From Pachyseris speciosa (taxonomy: Eukaryota; Cnidaria; Anthozoa; Scleractinia; Pachyseridae): a stretch of DNA of 64,000 bases. Below, in pieces: positions 20,569 to 34,800 of this stretch (position 1 is its first letter; each line of letters opens with the position of its first letter). The position numbers were made by a program, and so were the translations under genes. A model generated the notes under the pieces. The model did no database searches, was not told where the DNA came from, and worked only from the letters and a program-made list of their open reading frames with translations. Location of the stretch: the NCBI GenBank assembly GCA_016490735.1, contig JAEMWC010000030.1:492001-556000 (forward strand), written 5' to 3'.

Positions 20569-20702
20569 ATGTTCGAGTTTAATTTTCTATTACAATTTTG
20601 CAGGATTTGAAGAGGTTAAGCTGCATCTTTTGAAGTAACTTTACTAAGGAGAGATTCTTGAAGGAATTGGTTTATTCTTAATCATAACCTTTGCTGCTAA
20701 AA
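20560..20702 (+). other. Candidate 5' untranslated exon of SF3B3
   Basis: Ends at a strong donor (AAAA|GTAAGTAG, GT at 20703). The first coding exon is preceded by a pyrimidine-rich acceptor (GTTCTTTTTCAG, AG at 22861-22862), which requires an upstream exon. This is the best upstream donor I see, but transcript data would be needed to prove it. Confidence 0.35.
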
Positions 20703-20739
20703 GTAAGTAGATCTGGTGTGTTTTGTCGTTTTAATTTGT

Positions 20740-22400
20740 ATGTAGTGCAGATAAAAGATCGCTGATAACTGGAAAGTTTCCCGTCCGCCTAGCAACAATC
20801 CTTTACTGAGCCGATTAAGTTGGCGTCGATGCAGGTTTCTTTTAGGCTTCGATTCAGGATCAATGATATGCAACAACAACGCGATATACCGACGATATAA
20901 GCTTAATTAAAGCTAACACCGAAAGAAATTTGTGTGAATCTGACAGACAATGTTTCAGACTTAAGCAAATTCACTTGCTCGGTGCTTGAATGCCCGCTAC
21001 ACCACAGACTTCAAGCTCAAGTTAACCATTTGCCAAGCAAGGCAAGCCAGTTCTTTTAGCTTAACTTGTTTGCTTCTTCTGTGTAGCCATTATAGTGCGT
21101 ACTGTTCCGGTGTGTTGTTGTTATCTTACCAGCAAGTGTTTTTTTTATTACCTAACACTACTTGTCATATATATTTTTTTAATGTAGGCTTGTTGTTGGT
21201 ACGTTTATGTCACAGCCAACAAACTTGTCCTGTCTAAAATAATATCCCTTCTGTTTGGTCATTCTTACTCCACTGCTACATACAATCCAGTGTTCTAAAA
21301 TAGCCTTTAGTTGGATGGAAATAATGCTGAATGCTTCCACAAATCATTGTCTAAGGGTAGAACCACTAATTAGTAATTTTTTAAGGTAATTGCGACAACA
21401 TTCTCTGCTACGATAGTTATGTAATACAAAACTACTGGTATAGTATTACTGTGCAACAACTTCAATTGGGGCCACCCAAGGTTTTTTAACCAGTCAGAGA
21501 CACATTCATTAACAAAGAATTTTGACTTTGTGGTTTTCAAAGCAAATGAAATTCAATCCTAAATTTAACTTGGGGGTGGGAATAGACATGGCAGATCCAA
21601 AGTGTCACTTAAAAACAAAACAATTATATTTTGAAGTTTGGTAAGCATTTACCATTATCGAAAAAAGTCCACCAGCCTGATCGATTCTGAGTTGCACAGT
21701 CATAATCTTGCATTTATCTAAACACTAACTGTTTCTCAAAAAAGGAAGCAATGAAAAACATACAAAAAAACATACCGTCGTCAATTCCTATGCACACTTT
21801 TTAAATCTCTTGGGTTGAATGGCTCATATATTTGTTCCACAGATCATAAATTGGATGAACATAGGGAATCTGCGCTTGTGACGGAATAGTGTTTATAATT
21901 TCTTACTCTGTTCGGTTGTTTGATCAAACGTTCCTTTTGTTGTTTATTCATTTCAATCTGAGCTCAAATAAACTTACTTTACTTTATTTTTTTTATTCCA
22001 TTCATAAGTTCAACTGTTGCTCCTTAGACATTACTTCGTAAAGTCAATTAAGAGATGTTCGGGCAATATTTCAGAAAATCGATTTGTTTACATCTGAGTG
22101 AGTGACAAATTTGCATAATCTGACCCCCAATAATAGTCGTTTCTATGCTTTGCGTATTTTACTAGAAAGGGGCAAAAGACATTCAGTTTCTTTTGAGGTT
22201 ACAGCGTTGTGCTTTTCTGTCTAAAAATTCCGATGCTATATTATTTTATGTTGTGCTTTTCTACATAAAAATTCTGATGCTATATTTATGTTCATTTTAA
22301 CCATGTTTAAATAAAGTTATCATTCATGCATGCATTCATTCATTTACATGTATATGGCCACTCATGCAATGAATCAAGATCACTGCAGTTCATTGGATAC
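20740..22400. other. Upstream intron candidate, no gene recognised
   Basis: AT-rich sequence with a near-duplicate phrase (TGTGCTTTTCTRYATAAAAATTC at about 22210 and 22252). No coding or RNA signal is supported. Confidence 0.45.
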
Positions 22401-22406
22401 TGTCAT

Positions 22407-22749
22407 CGATTGAGGCCTGTAGCTACTTTCTTAAAAATTAAAAATTATGATCCAAGCTTTCACCGATCCACAGCATCATCAGGGATAATAATGCATGTAA
22501 TAAAAATAATGCATACAAAAGAATGAAAGTGATCTAATAAGGGAGTGTTAAGATAGTCATTAAAACAAGTCATTAAAACAAATGGTCTGCGAGTGCATTC
22601 ATTTTTTGTATTCACACATTTCATTATCATTTCAATATTTTATAAGGTCTATGCTGAATATTTTTTATCATCCCTGATGATGCCATGCATCGGTGAAAGC
22701 TTGGATAGTAATTTTTAATTTTTAAGAAAGTAGCTACAGACCTCAATCG
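22407..22749. mobile_element. Fold-back element just upstream of SF3B3 exon 1
   Basis: Arms of about 75-80 bp: CGATTGAGGCCTGTAGCTAC, CTTTCTTAAAAATTAAAAAT, CCAAGCTTTCACCGAT and CATCATCAGGGAT, all mirrored at 22668-22749. It lies within 130 bp of the start codon, inside the presumed 5' UTR intron. Confidence 0.85.
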
Positions 22750-22877
22750 AATCCATTCAAATTTAGGGACAATGCTACTAAAGGATAGCATTCAAAGGTT
22801 GTCTTATTTACCCTTTTCTCATAGACGTTGGTTTTCACTCTGCTGCCGTTGTTCTTTTTCAGTTTCCATAGATCGGC

Positions 22878-25800
22878 ATGCATCTCTACGCATTAACCCT
22901 TCAGAAAGCTTCAACCATCAATCATGCAATTCATGGCAATTTTTCTGGCTCCAAGCAACAGGAGATTGTTATCTCAAGGGGAAAGATCATAGAACTCCTG
23001 CGTCCTGATCCCAATACTGGCAAAGTGTTTCCTCTGTTGGCCATGGAAATGTTTGGCGTGATCAGAGATCTGATCGCATTCAAACTGACTGGAGGATCAA
23101 AGGGTAAGTGTCCATAACCAGTACTAAAACTATTGTGACTGAGATGGCTCAGTCCCTAACAGCACCAGACCTGCATAGCAGAAGTTGCTGTTTCAAATCC
23201 CAGGGCTGCCAAACCACAAACCAGGACCTCATCTCAGGTGATCATTCACCTAGTCTCCATCACCTCCAAAAAATGTAAAATAGGAAGGAGACAAAAAGAA
23301 CCCACACATTAGTTTGAAAGAATTGGGAACATGCTTCAGTACATTCCTATTGTTGTGGCCTGGATTAGCATAAATTTCAGAGTTGGGCCTGGAAGCTGGC
23401 TAACCACCTGGCACTGCCAATAGCCTTGGTTATAAAAACCAACAGTCAAGTGTTGTGTTCACTACGTGTGACAGGGCAAACAGAATAAAAAATTCAAACT
23501 AAAATATTTATTTTGTCAAATGTATCACCAATGGACAAGTGTACACATAGCTTTATAAACCATTTCATTAAAACATTAGTACATGTAGAGAGGCCTGTCA
23601 CCGTTACCGTGCATCAACCACGCAGTCTTTATGTTTGTTACATGATCTAAAACAGTCGAATTCCCTGGTATGCCTATTACGAGTAATTTTGTCATAACAG
23701 GAATAATAGTCGGATTACTGATATATTGTACACATATTTAGGGGATCCACTAGGTGAACAGAGCTCATTTTGATGTGAGCATAAGGTGATCTTTTGCAGG
23801 TGGCACAATCATTGGCAGTTGTACCTTTGGAGGTAAATGAATGCCAGATTTCATATGGCTTAAAATTAATTGGCATTGCAGCTACAAACTGCCTTGAAAT
23901 CTATGTACATCTATAGACTGGAATAGATTCTTCATTACCTCTTGACTATTGTGGCATTTGTCTTTTATGATCTTAAGGCCTTAAACTGGAGTTTATGTGG
24001 TTTTTAGATTATGTGGTCATTGGAAGTGATTCTGGAAGGATTGTCATCTTAGAATATATCCCATCAAAAAACACTTTTGAGAAGGTAAGTTCTACTGAAA
24101 TACACAATGTATGAATTGAATTTTTTTTATAATTTATTGATTATTAATCTTGAATGCAGCATGCTGTAAAATTTAGTTTTGACATAAGCACTGTCATATG
24201 CCATTGAGCTCCAAGTGGGTTACCCTCCCAGCTTGTAAACAGGGCCTTAGATAGCAAAATTTCACTTGTCATACCTTCTTTTTCTTTTGAGTTAACTATA
24301 TGTGTATCAAACTTAAGGTGCTCTCTCAAGGTGATTGGCCACGTGCACGAAGTTGGTGGACAAAGCAAAAATAGCAAAAACTAGGTGTAAAATTTGTTTT
24401 AGAATTGCTGTATTTCGCAAAATATTCATTTTTGCTCTTAAATACATACACCATGACAAAGCAAATTTCATGTAGTTCATTAAAGAGTACAAGTTTGGTT
24501 TAAAAATGCCTCAGAAGAGCCACAGAGAGGAAAAATACTAACTGCTCCCGACGTACAATCTGGAATGCCGCGTAACAAATGAGCTCTTTTTTTCATAATT
24601 TCAATCGCGCCGATCGTGCCTTCTGTTTGCTGTTTTGCCATTTTTGCCTTTGCATTTAACGCGCTTTTAGCCTTTTTTGCTTTTTTCCTGTTTTGCCTTT
24701 TTTGCTTTTTGCCTGTTTTGCCTTTCGCGCTTTATCAATTGCGTCTAGCCACGATGTAAACGCAAGTTTACAAAGCGCTGAATCAATTATTCACGTCAAA
24801 TTTGCATATGAGTGCGTATCAAATTTCGCTTGAGTGCATTCCGGTTTCTTCGAAATAAATCATAATCAATGAAGTGTATCTTTGTTTTTATTCCTTTAAA
24901 AGGCATGGAAATCCTTATCATAACTGTGCGGATCTAGTTCCTGTTGCTTCACGTTGATTCATAAGTAAGGAACCCCGAATGGTCTCAAAATTTTAGTCGA
25001 TCACAACAGACATTTAGCCGTTTCGCATCGCTGCACGCGTCTCGCAGTCGCCATCTCTTCATGAGGTGTTTTAGTGTCACGGTCAAAATTAGCCAAAAAA
25101 TTGCCAGTCTCTCGAATTTAACGTTCACTGCCCTTTTTATAAGTGTTTCTAGTAATGCTGTTGACATTTGTTCTTAAAACACTCTTAAATTACACCACGA
25201 AAAATGGAATAAACATTTCAGATTCTTGTTGTGTATTTCATTGTCTACTCGTATTACCGAGCGCTGTGCTGCTGGTGTAAATAACAGTTTGCAGGACATC
25301 CGAAGACACGCTTGAACGTCCACTGTGTAGCGATACTTTGTTAACCTTTAAATAAGTGCTACTGGTGGAGATTTTGCCAATTAAATCTGTGGTGTACGCT
25401 TTTCCCTTGTACTAACCCTGCAGCAGCGCTAATTGTTTATTGATACTTCATTTCTGCAGCCGCTTAATATGTACCGGTTGTTGTGCCGTACGAAGCAAAA
25501 TCAGAATAATAATAAATAAGAATATTTTCCCTCTCCTACTGCTTATTTATCGAGAACTTGAAATGGAACTAAATAAGATACTCTGTTTGATGTTTGCTGC
25601 CGGATAAGTGTGAAACGAAAACGGCGGGAAAACAAAATTGAGGCACTGGCAAGCCAGAGTTTTAAACTGCGGTGTTAAAGCGATTTACAAACAGGCAAAA
25701 AATGCAAAATGATCAGTTTGGCATGATAGGCGCGATTGGCAAAATGTGCAGGAGGCGTGAAACGCGCGATTGGCAAAACCACGAAGGCAAAAAGGACAAA

Positions 25801-28800
25801 AACAACTCGACGACTGTAAACATAGGCGCGATAAGATGACATTAATTTTGTAGTTAAGAAAACTGGCGTCTCACGCTAGTTTTTTAGTGATATTTTCTTC
25901 CAGGGAAATCGAAAGTAGGATTAACGTATACCACTTTAAAGCGAATTTTATCAGGAAATTAGATTTCATGAATTTTTAAGAACGAAGAAACGCTCATTCG
26001 CGTTGGAGGGAAAAAAACAGCGAATACGTCATTTTTTTGGGTGATGTGTTTTCAAAATTATGTTCTGTCTCTTTCATATGAAATTAATCTGCATTAAATA
26101 TCCATCCTTTCCAGTGCACATAGGCTGCAGTTTTACTCTGCAAAGTTACAAGACACCTTTTTTAGTTTCTGATTAAAGGGATAAAAAGTAGCGTGAGACT
26201 GTTTTTGTGACACAAATGTACACCAACTTCGTGCACGTGGCCGATTTTTCAAGATTATCACTTTGAAATGCTCCATGAAGTTGAAATTTGTAGGTGGTTG
26301 AAATAAACAATACCAAAAAGTGCTTAGTAGCCAAGCTTTGAAATGTGGAGAGGATTCTGGGCGTAAAAAACAATGAAACAGTTGGTGAGGCTTATGTACA
26401 TGGACTTTTACGGTAGTTAGAGTACTGTTCAAAAGATCTGTGCATGTAAATTTATCTAATTTCTTTTTGTTCTGTAGGTTCATCAAGAAACATTTGGTAA
26501 AAGTGGATGCCGTCGCATTGTTCCTGGACAGTATTTAGCAGTTGATCCTAAGGGCCGTGCCATAATGATTGGTATGAATGATTATAATTTTAAGTGTGAT
26601 ATTTTTAAAAAATATATTATAGGAAATTTACTCATAACATTACTATAATTATACATTTGAAGCTGAAGTGTTCACTATTGATGGTTATTTGTATCAGGAA
26701 ATTATAATTTGTAACCAGCTGTACATTTTTTGTATACTGTGTTTGTATATAATGAAGTCTACATGCATGTATGTGATTCTTTTCTAGGGGCTGTGGAAAA
26801 ACAGAAATTGGTCTACATCCTGAATCGAGATGCTGCAGCTCGTCTCACAATTTCATCTCCACTTGAAGCACACAAATCCCACACCCTGGTTTATCATGTT
26901 GTTGGTGTTGATGTTGGCTTTGAAAATCCAATGTTTGCTTGTTTGGAGATGGATTATGAGGTACAATATTATTTGGTTTGTTTTTTCAACTGTACCCAAC
27001 TGTATGATAAACTTTATACATTTGCAGCCCGTTGCTTTCAGTCTTTGGCAGCACTTGGCAAAGTTTGGCAACTACTTAAACCAGGAGTGGTGGAACACCA
27101 GAACACCGGAATACTTAAACCCAGAACTTCAGAATACTTAAACCCCGAACACCGGAATACTTAAAACTGAAACGGTGTTTAATTGCATGAAATGAAGAAT
27201 TATGATAAGGATGATAACACATGGCTTCTCTACCCACTGAAAGTGTGTTTCAGTGCAGTTTGTGGTTGAATCAATTTATCAACCTTTATGTCATCCTGAG
27301 CAATTTAATTTTAAAACAACTGCCAAAGAAAAATAGCAAAAAAAAAGGAGTTAATACTCTCTTCAGACAATAAAGAGAAAACAAGAATGAAAATAACCAA
27401 ATACTAATTAATTTATTGTTTAAATCGGAAATATGAACTATGCAAAATTACCAATATACAGTACTACCTGAAAGTATTGACCCATCGGGACAAGGCAATA
27501 CCTTGTCTTTGCAACTGGAAGTGATGTGAAAGACAGCTGCAATTTAGTGTTTTGTCTTATCATGATAATTGAAGGGCTGAAAGCGAAACTATCGTATGTG
27601 ATAATTTAGTGTAGAAATTTCATATTGCTCGGAATTGGCTGAATTTTGACATGTGGACTCCATTTTTGTCAAAGAATATTGCCCTGTATTTTTTTTTTTA
27701 GCTGTTGCGCGCTTCGTTTTCGAAAAAAAAACTGGGTCTAAAGTATGTTCACACAAACCATCACATACGATAGCTTCGCTTTCAACCCTTCAATTAAGTC
27801 TGCCTTATTAACATTCATGAAGCAATGCCCAAGGGTGTTCTTTTTTTGAAAACTAAGCGCCAAATGCTCGTAACTGAAGAGTAAAACTGAAACTGGACAT
27901 GAAATGATTGACAGGTAGAAAGGATTGTTCCATAGTGTGACGTAGACTAAACGCTTTGGCGGTTAAAACATCGATACTTAGGCGACGTATGAGTTGGAGC
28001 TCAAGGACATCATGAAGTCTGAGACCCGCAAGTCTAACATGGCTGAAAGAAGCCAGTTGTGTTTTCTCTGCTTGCCAAACCATGAAGAGATCTATTAATT
28101 TGACTCTCTAGTTTGGGAGTAGAGATTAAGAGCTGGGTAGAAAACAAACTCTGAAAGCATCTCTCGTCTAAAAAGCAGCTCAGCTTTGCTAGTCTTGGTC
28201 CATTTCTGAAAGGTTGCTGTGCTAGAATTTCCGAAAAGGAAAGGTGTTTTTTCAGAGTTTAGGGCAAAAAAACTCAGTGACATTTGCAGATGTGTTTTGC
28301 TCGCGGAGGGCATAACATTCCCACAATTCATTGCGGCCGAAGTGGGTGCTGTCTCGCGGGCCAACGAAGCCGTGAAACAGTTCATGAATATTCGCAAACA
28401 TTACGGAGAATTCATCCGAGAGGGAAATCAGCATGACGAGAAATCTGTCCATTTTCGATGAGTATCTTGAAAACAATCCAGGGAAAAGTTGCATTGGCGC
28501 GCGTGGCAAATATTACCAAGTGCGAAATATATTCGTGGTCGGTCATCGAGTTGTTATGTAAACACAGATAGACATGCTGCCGAATTTCAACATATAAATC
28601 ACTTTTGCATCCATCAACTCGGTTATTTTGATTCTATGGAGGATTGTAAACATCAGCAAAATGTATCAAGCGAGATAAACACCAGCAAAAAAGTATTTCC
28701 ACGCGAGATATTTGTTGTCTTACGCATCAGATGGTAGGGATTAATTTCACATCTTATGCAAATATGTATGGTTTGAAGCCAATTTGAAGGAAGCCAACAA

Positions 28801-31800
28801 AAATAGTGAAGTATTTTGTTCCTTTTTTTTTTCACTGTCGTCATTTACGTTGATTTGTGATACGATTTTCATTCCACTAGTTCCATTTGACCACGAAAAT
28901 GAACCCTTCAAAATTGTTTCAAATGACCAAAGCACGGGAAACACCAGTCAAAGCTCTGTTTTGAACCGGAAACCAACGGGAAGTTACAGCTTACTCTTTT
29001 AACTCTTATTTTGCCCTTGAACATCGTTAACTCGAATTTTTGGTGTTGCTCACGAACAGAAGTTGTTGGTATTGGCCAAAACCTATCTTCAAGTAAAAAC
29101 AGCCGTCTTAAATATTTTGTTCTATTTCTAGGCCGACAGTAAGCTTTTTGAGCACTGAGTTACAATCAAGTCCGATCCTGCTGTGCACTGGCTTAAGGTT
29201 AACCAAGGCTACTGTGTGCTGTTTTTAAGTCAAGCAAGAATGTTGTGCACTGTTTTCCAGCTAAGGAAGCTTCTTGAACAATATCAGTAAGCAAAACACT
29301 GGTAATAAGCACTGCAAAAAAAAAAGTCGACCATTTCCAAGTCGGATGGGCATCTTGTGTGCTGTTTATGAGACAGTGCTGTTCTCTTAATTCAGTTATG
29401 AGCATTTGACGCTTAGTTTTCAATAAAGAATACCCTTGGGCATTGCTTCATGAATGTTAATGAGGCAGACTTAACTGAAGGGCTGAAAGCGAAACTATTG
29501 TATGTGATGATTTAGTGTCGAAATTTGAAATTGCTCAGAATTGGCTGAATTTTGACATGTGGACTCCATTTTTGTCAAAGAACATTGCCCTGTATTTTTT
29601 TTCTGTTGCGCACTTCATTTTCGGAAAAAAAAACGGGCCTAAAGTACGCTCACACAAACCGTCACATGATAGTTTCGCTTTCAACCCTTCAATTAAGAAT
29701 AGCGTATTGAGTTGCCATATGATAAAGATTCAGACAGCCGTTATAGGAATCTTTGTATGTGCATAGACTCTTCATAGTTCCCTTGTAAAAGTTTTCTCTT
29801 TCATTCGGCATTTCACCGTCCTTTAATAAAGTAATCTGTAGCCGTTTTAAAATACAAACATTTCGTGTGCAATTGCTTGTTTATTTTCTTTGAAATTTGC
29901 AACAGAACGGCTGAGTCAAGACACTGAAAGGCGTGGAGGAACAACTATAAACAAAATAAGAAAGATGCTTCACCTTCTTGAGATTGGATCCATGCTCAGT
30001 TGACCTTTGCTTGTCCCATAATGAATAAATTGTCATAATTATCCAAATGGAGGGAAAATAATAAATTACTGTATGTATTGTCATTGATGGTAACACGTTG
30101 AAATGGGTGAATGATAACCAACAGGGTACAGTGCGTGACCCAGTATTTACGTATATAACAGCAAATTATTTCTATTATTCAGCTGATTTATTTCTTCTGC
30201 AAACTTTGGTATCAATAACAATGATTTCAGTTTTCGCAAAAAGGCAGACAGTAGAGCATCTGTGCTCGGCTAGAAAGAATTGAGAGTGATGATGATGATT
30301 ATTATTATTAGATATGTTGTCACGTCCCATGTGTCAGGCCTTAGTAGACTGCTGCTACTAACTACACATTAATTTTTATTGTAATTTTTATTTCAATTTT
30401 ATGTGTTCTGGGCCCACAGTAATTGGCGTAGCTGTTGCGGTGTCCCTGCCTGTTTTGTACAACCTATATCTTGTGTGTGTGTGTGTGTGTGTATTTGATA
30501 TTAAGTTGGTGAAGCTAATAAAATAAAATAAAATAATAAAAAAACAATCAATTTTAATTTTCATGCAATTGCACACTGTTCCAGGTTTAAGTATTCTGGT
30601 GTTCCAGCATTCCTGCATTCCGGGTTTAAGTACTTGCTGCAACATTTTTGGCAACATTTCAGATCTTTGCCAAACTTCGCGCTTGCTGTATCATATCCAT
30701 TCATTATCATGCATGTTGTATAATTTTAAGCCTCTTGTTACATCAAGCATCACATCCCCCCTACTTGGAAAAAAAAAGAACATTCCTTCATGACGAGATG
30801 AACCTGTAACAGCCAAGATCACTCATATATATAATACCAAGGTCTCATCGATGGGTAGCTCTATTGAATGTTTTAACTAAACTTCTTTTTCATTACAGGA
30901 TGCTGATTCAGATCCAACAGGAGAGGCAGTTCACACCACTCAACAGACCCTGACGTTTTACGAGTTGGACCTGGGCTTGAACCATGTTGTGCGCAAATAC
31001 AGTGAACCCCTAGAGGAGCATGGGAACTTGCTCATTGCTGTGCCAGGAGGAAATGATGGCCCCAGTGGAGTGCTGGTTTGCTCTGAAAACTACATCACTT
31101 ACAAGAATTTTGGAGATCAGCCTGATATTCGTATGCCCATCCCACGACGGAAGGTTTGTTTTGAATGCAGACATGATGCTGATGTGATTTACAAGTGCAC
31201 AGTGCTTTTCTCAAAATGTGTAGTTCCAGAAAATATCCATACCCCCACCACGGAAGGTCAGTGGAAATTCCAAGGGTGGGGGGGGGGGGGGGGGGGTTCA
31301 ATGGTAGAAATTTCCGAGGGGTTTGGGGGTCGACACAACATTGTTTTTCCCAGGGGGTAAATCGTTGAGAAAGAATTGCTTCACGGTACAGCGTGAGTGT
31401 ACACTTGAACTTGAGAAACGCAGATCTCCAGTGCACTTGAATGTTATATTTTAACATGATTGTTTTTTTTTTCCTTTTCTATATTCGAGTTTGTGTTTAT
31501 TTTTAAAGAACAATGGCTTTTCTGGTTGAAGAGAAACCGAAGAGAAATGGGAGCGAGTTGAACGAGACAAAATGGCCGACTCTCATCCCAAGATCTCCAT
31601 CTTGGTGTCTTGTTCCAGTCCTCCACAAATGGCCAATGCCCATATCAGGGCATCCAACTGCTGCTTTCAGAAAATTATGTCTGTTTGGTAGAGGATAATA
31701 ATGTTTTGGCTGGAATTTTAATTTGCAATTAAGGTAAAATGAATGCATATTATTTTCGGAGGGACAAAACCACCGTTAGAACTTTATCATTCCATGTTGT

Positions 31801-34800
31801 ATTGTCTTATGGCGTTCTTGTTGGCGTCGCCATGTATTTTTTATGCAGGTTATCGAACTTCTGCTTGGCTTCTCAGCTAGTATGGACATTTATGCATGTG
31901 CTTTTGACAATGATGGCGCACCTTCTACCATTATCTATTTAAAGAAAAGATGGCAGCTGACTTCTTTGGCTGCAAGACAAGTATCAGTGGTAAAAAACTG
32001 AATCAGACGGAAGGGAATAATTAATTACTTGGCATTTTCAGTTTTTAGTTTCGTTGAACATTTCACCACGTTCATAAATAATTGGTAACACTTTTACTCT
32101 AGTGTACATGCCTATAAAAGGAGCTTTTAATAACATTTTAAAATCAAAACCCATTTGAGATGTTGAGATATAAAAAGTTGTTTTGATCTTGCTAAATTGT
32201 CATGTGCGTGAAAATATTTGCATGCATGACAGGCACTTTATAGATACTGTAAAAGCTCTATTAAGCTTATTTAATTTCAGGCCTTATTAACGGGGGGCTT
32301 ATTGGAGAGAGGGGCTTAATAGAGAGGGGGGCTTATTTCAAATCTTTCAACACACCGTTTATGTGTTAAATAGTTTTTGTACAAATCTCAAACAACTGCA
32401 GTAAAACTTTATTATTTTATACCGAGCAGGAAACAGTATTGTGTGTTTTATGTATATTTCGTTAAAAACAAACAACTGGGCCGCATAAAGTGTATTTTGT
32501 AAGAGGGAATAGGAGGAAATAATTACATTTACAAAATCTTGTGTTCCAAAAGGGGGGGGGGGGGTCTTATTAGAGAGGGGGGCTTATTACAAAAACCGAC
32601 TCCCAAATGGGGGTCTTATTAGAGAGGGGGGCTTAAAAGAGTGGCAGAGGGGGGGGGGGGGGGGGGCTTAATAGAGCTTTTATGGTATCGGTAACTTCTT
32701 CCGAACACTAGAAGAAACAACATTTCTTGTAAACTACAACATATCCTCCAGTAAATTTATAACTAACATCATTCAAACAAAAAATGTTTAGGCTTCCAAA
32801 CAAAGAAGAATTGTGTCAATTGTACGAATTCGTACGATAGACAGGGCTACCACTTTCAAGCTTTGCCACATTCTCAAATTTAGAAAGCTGGTTATGATGG
32901 CCTGTTTCTAGTGTCAACCAGTAACTGTTTTAGGCCTGAAGGGCAAATTAACTAAGGATAACCTTTGATTACCCTTTCATATCGTCATTCCTTTTCAAGC
33001 AAAGCCACAAATGCCCATTTTATGCACCATTGAGCAAAGCGAAAATCACACATCTTTGCTTTAACCTCTTTAATTTAAAATCTCCTTTTGAAAGCAAAAT
33101 TTCCTAATGACAGAAAACTTCATCTCATAACTGAGCATTTACCTTCCATTCTGCCTCTCGTGCCTACAGTGAGTCAAGCATCAGCTATTTCATTCGAACC
33201 ACTTTTGAGAGCCTCTGTTTTCCTCTTTGGCACCCAAATTGCATTCTAGAAACTGTGATGCTACAGCGAAATGGAAGTCCTGCCATCAATAATGTCTAGA
33301 TTATTTATAAGTATCGAGCCACTCGGACCTACTAGCGAAATATTGTAAAAGTTGTGTTCTTTGCAAGTCAAATCTCGCCAAAATTGCCTCAAGTGCTAGG
33401 TCCAAGAATCCACCGCAGAATGGCGAGAGAAACAACCTCAAGTTCAGAGCCGCCATGCTTCGACACGAACACTTTTGGCATCCCAGTCAGCATGAAATTA
33501 TCCCTCATCCCTGGTTTTGTTCAGAGATTTGCCACTACTCTCCATTCCAGCTTAATGATGCCAGACTGGGAGCTTCTGCAGTGGAAAATGGCTCGAAAAC
33601 ACACTTATAAACCAAGTACTTACTGACTAAAAGTTGCTATGCCTGCAAGCAAAACAACAACGGTTGAAATTGGCGATGTCACAATACAAGTTGAGTCCTC
33701 GGTATTCTAGAGCAGCAGACCTCTCAAGGGAGCCCTTCATGTAGGGGAGCTAAATCCCGTTTAATTACCTGCATTGAGAAAATTGCCTCAAGATCTCAAG
33801 GAATTTGCCAGTTAAAGGGTTAATCAAGTTTTCATTTACCCAGGAAAAGCTACGTGTTTATAGATATCTGATTCGGCATAATTTTGGAAATTCCTGGGGG
33901 AGGGGGGTGTATTTGATGACCCCCTGGAATGGAAATTCCTAGGGGGAGGAGAGGGTGCAAAACAAAAAAACTTCTGTGGGGTGGTATGGATATTTTCTGG
34001 AACTACACAATTAATATTCTCTTTCACAAAGCACATCAATCCGACATAGAGGTCATTTACAGTAGAGCTTTCCTAAGATTGTTCCTCTTGTATAGTAAGT
34101 AATAACAATGATAATTAGTACTTGTAACTGCACATGTTTTTGCTGTGTATAACTTGACCTCTGTTGCTTGGCATTAAGAGACATTCTCCCTAAAAGCAGT
34201 CTGTTCAGTCAGGCTTGAAAAGTAGATTTCTTCTGTGTTGCAAGATTTTCAACTGCTTGTAAAGGAACCACAATCCACTTTATCAGATCTGTTAAATATT
34301 TCAAGTTTTCAGGATTTTAAGTTCACCTGAGTGAAAATGGCTGACAATCCATATCGTGCCCTAAATTTCATAGAACTTTTAAGATCAATTTTATTAGCGA
34401 GAAATAATAATCTCTGTACTAAACAAACTCCACAGTCAGTTGAATTAGGTCTTTTATATTTATAAAATCAACTTGTGTTGTCACTGGAGCCAAAACCAGA
34501 CAGCACTGAGACTTTAACAACACCCATATTGCACAGTTCATTCACAAAAACAAAAGCTGACCTTCATCAGTTGAAAGTGTATTTTGGAAAAAGAGGAACA
34601 GTCTACTTGAATCAAACTAACACAGCTAAAAAGAAGGTACATAGACCATGTCATATCAGAAAAAATCCTTGCAGCCTGACCTTGGTGAAAAACATACTAC
34701 AGTGTATTAGAGCTCTGTGAACTTTCTTAATTTCAACAACCTCCATTCCTTGCCTCCATTTTGAGAGATTTGCCAACATGAAGCATTTCCCCGTTGTTTC

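Noticed and set aside
22670..22700. Second hammerhead-like core (CTGATGA ... GAAAGC) in the right arm of the fold-back at 22407-22749
   Set aside because: The CTGATGA and GAAA boxes are there, but stem II pairs weakly, and neither stem III nor a matching stem I with a cleavage triplet can be drawn.
27085..27165. Extension of SF3B3 exon 4 past 26960 (the frame stays open to 27164)
   Set aside because: A GT donor at 26961 fits the conserved exon end MDYE, and exon 5 at 30899 continues the conserved protein; the extra reading is AACACCGGAA repeat.
28095..28509. Overlapping sense and antisense ORFs of 80-100 codons inside the intron-4 element
   Set aside because: No recognisable domain, no splice or start context, and both strands are open in the same place, as expected by chance.
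33354..33626. 90-codon ORF in SF3B3 intron 5 as a nested gene
   Set aside because: No motif, no promoter or splice signals, and length is within chance for this composition.
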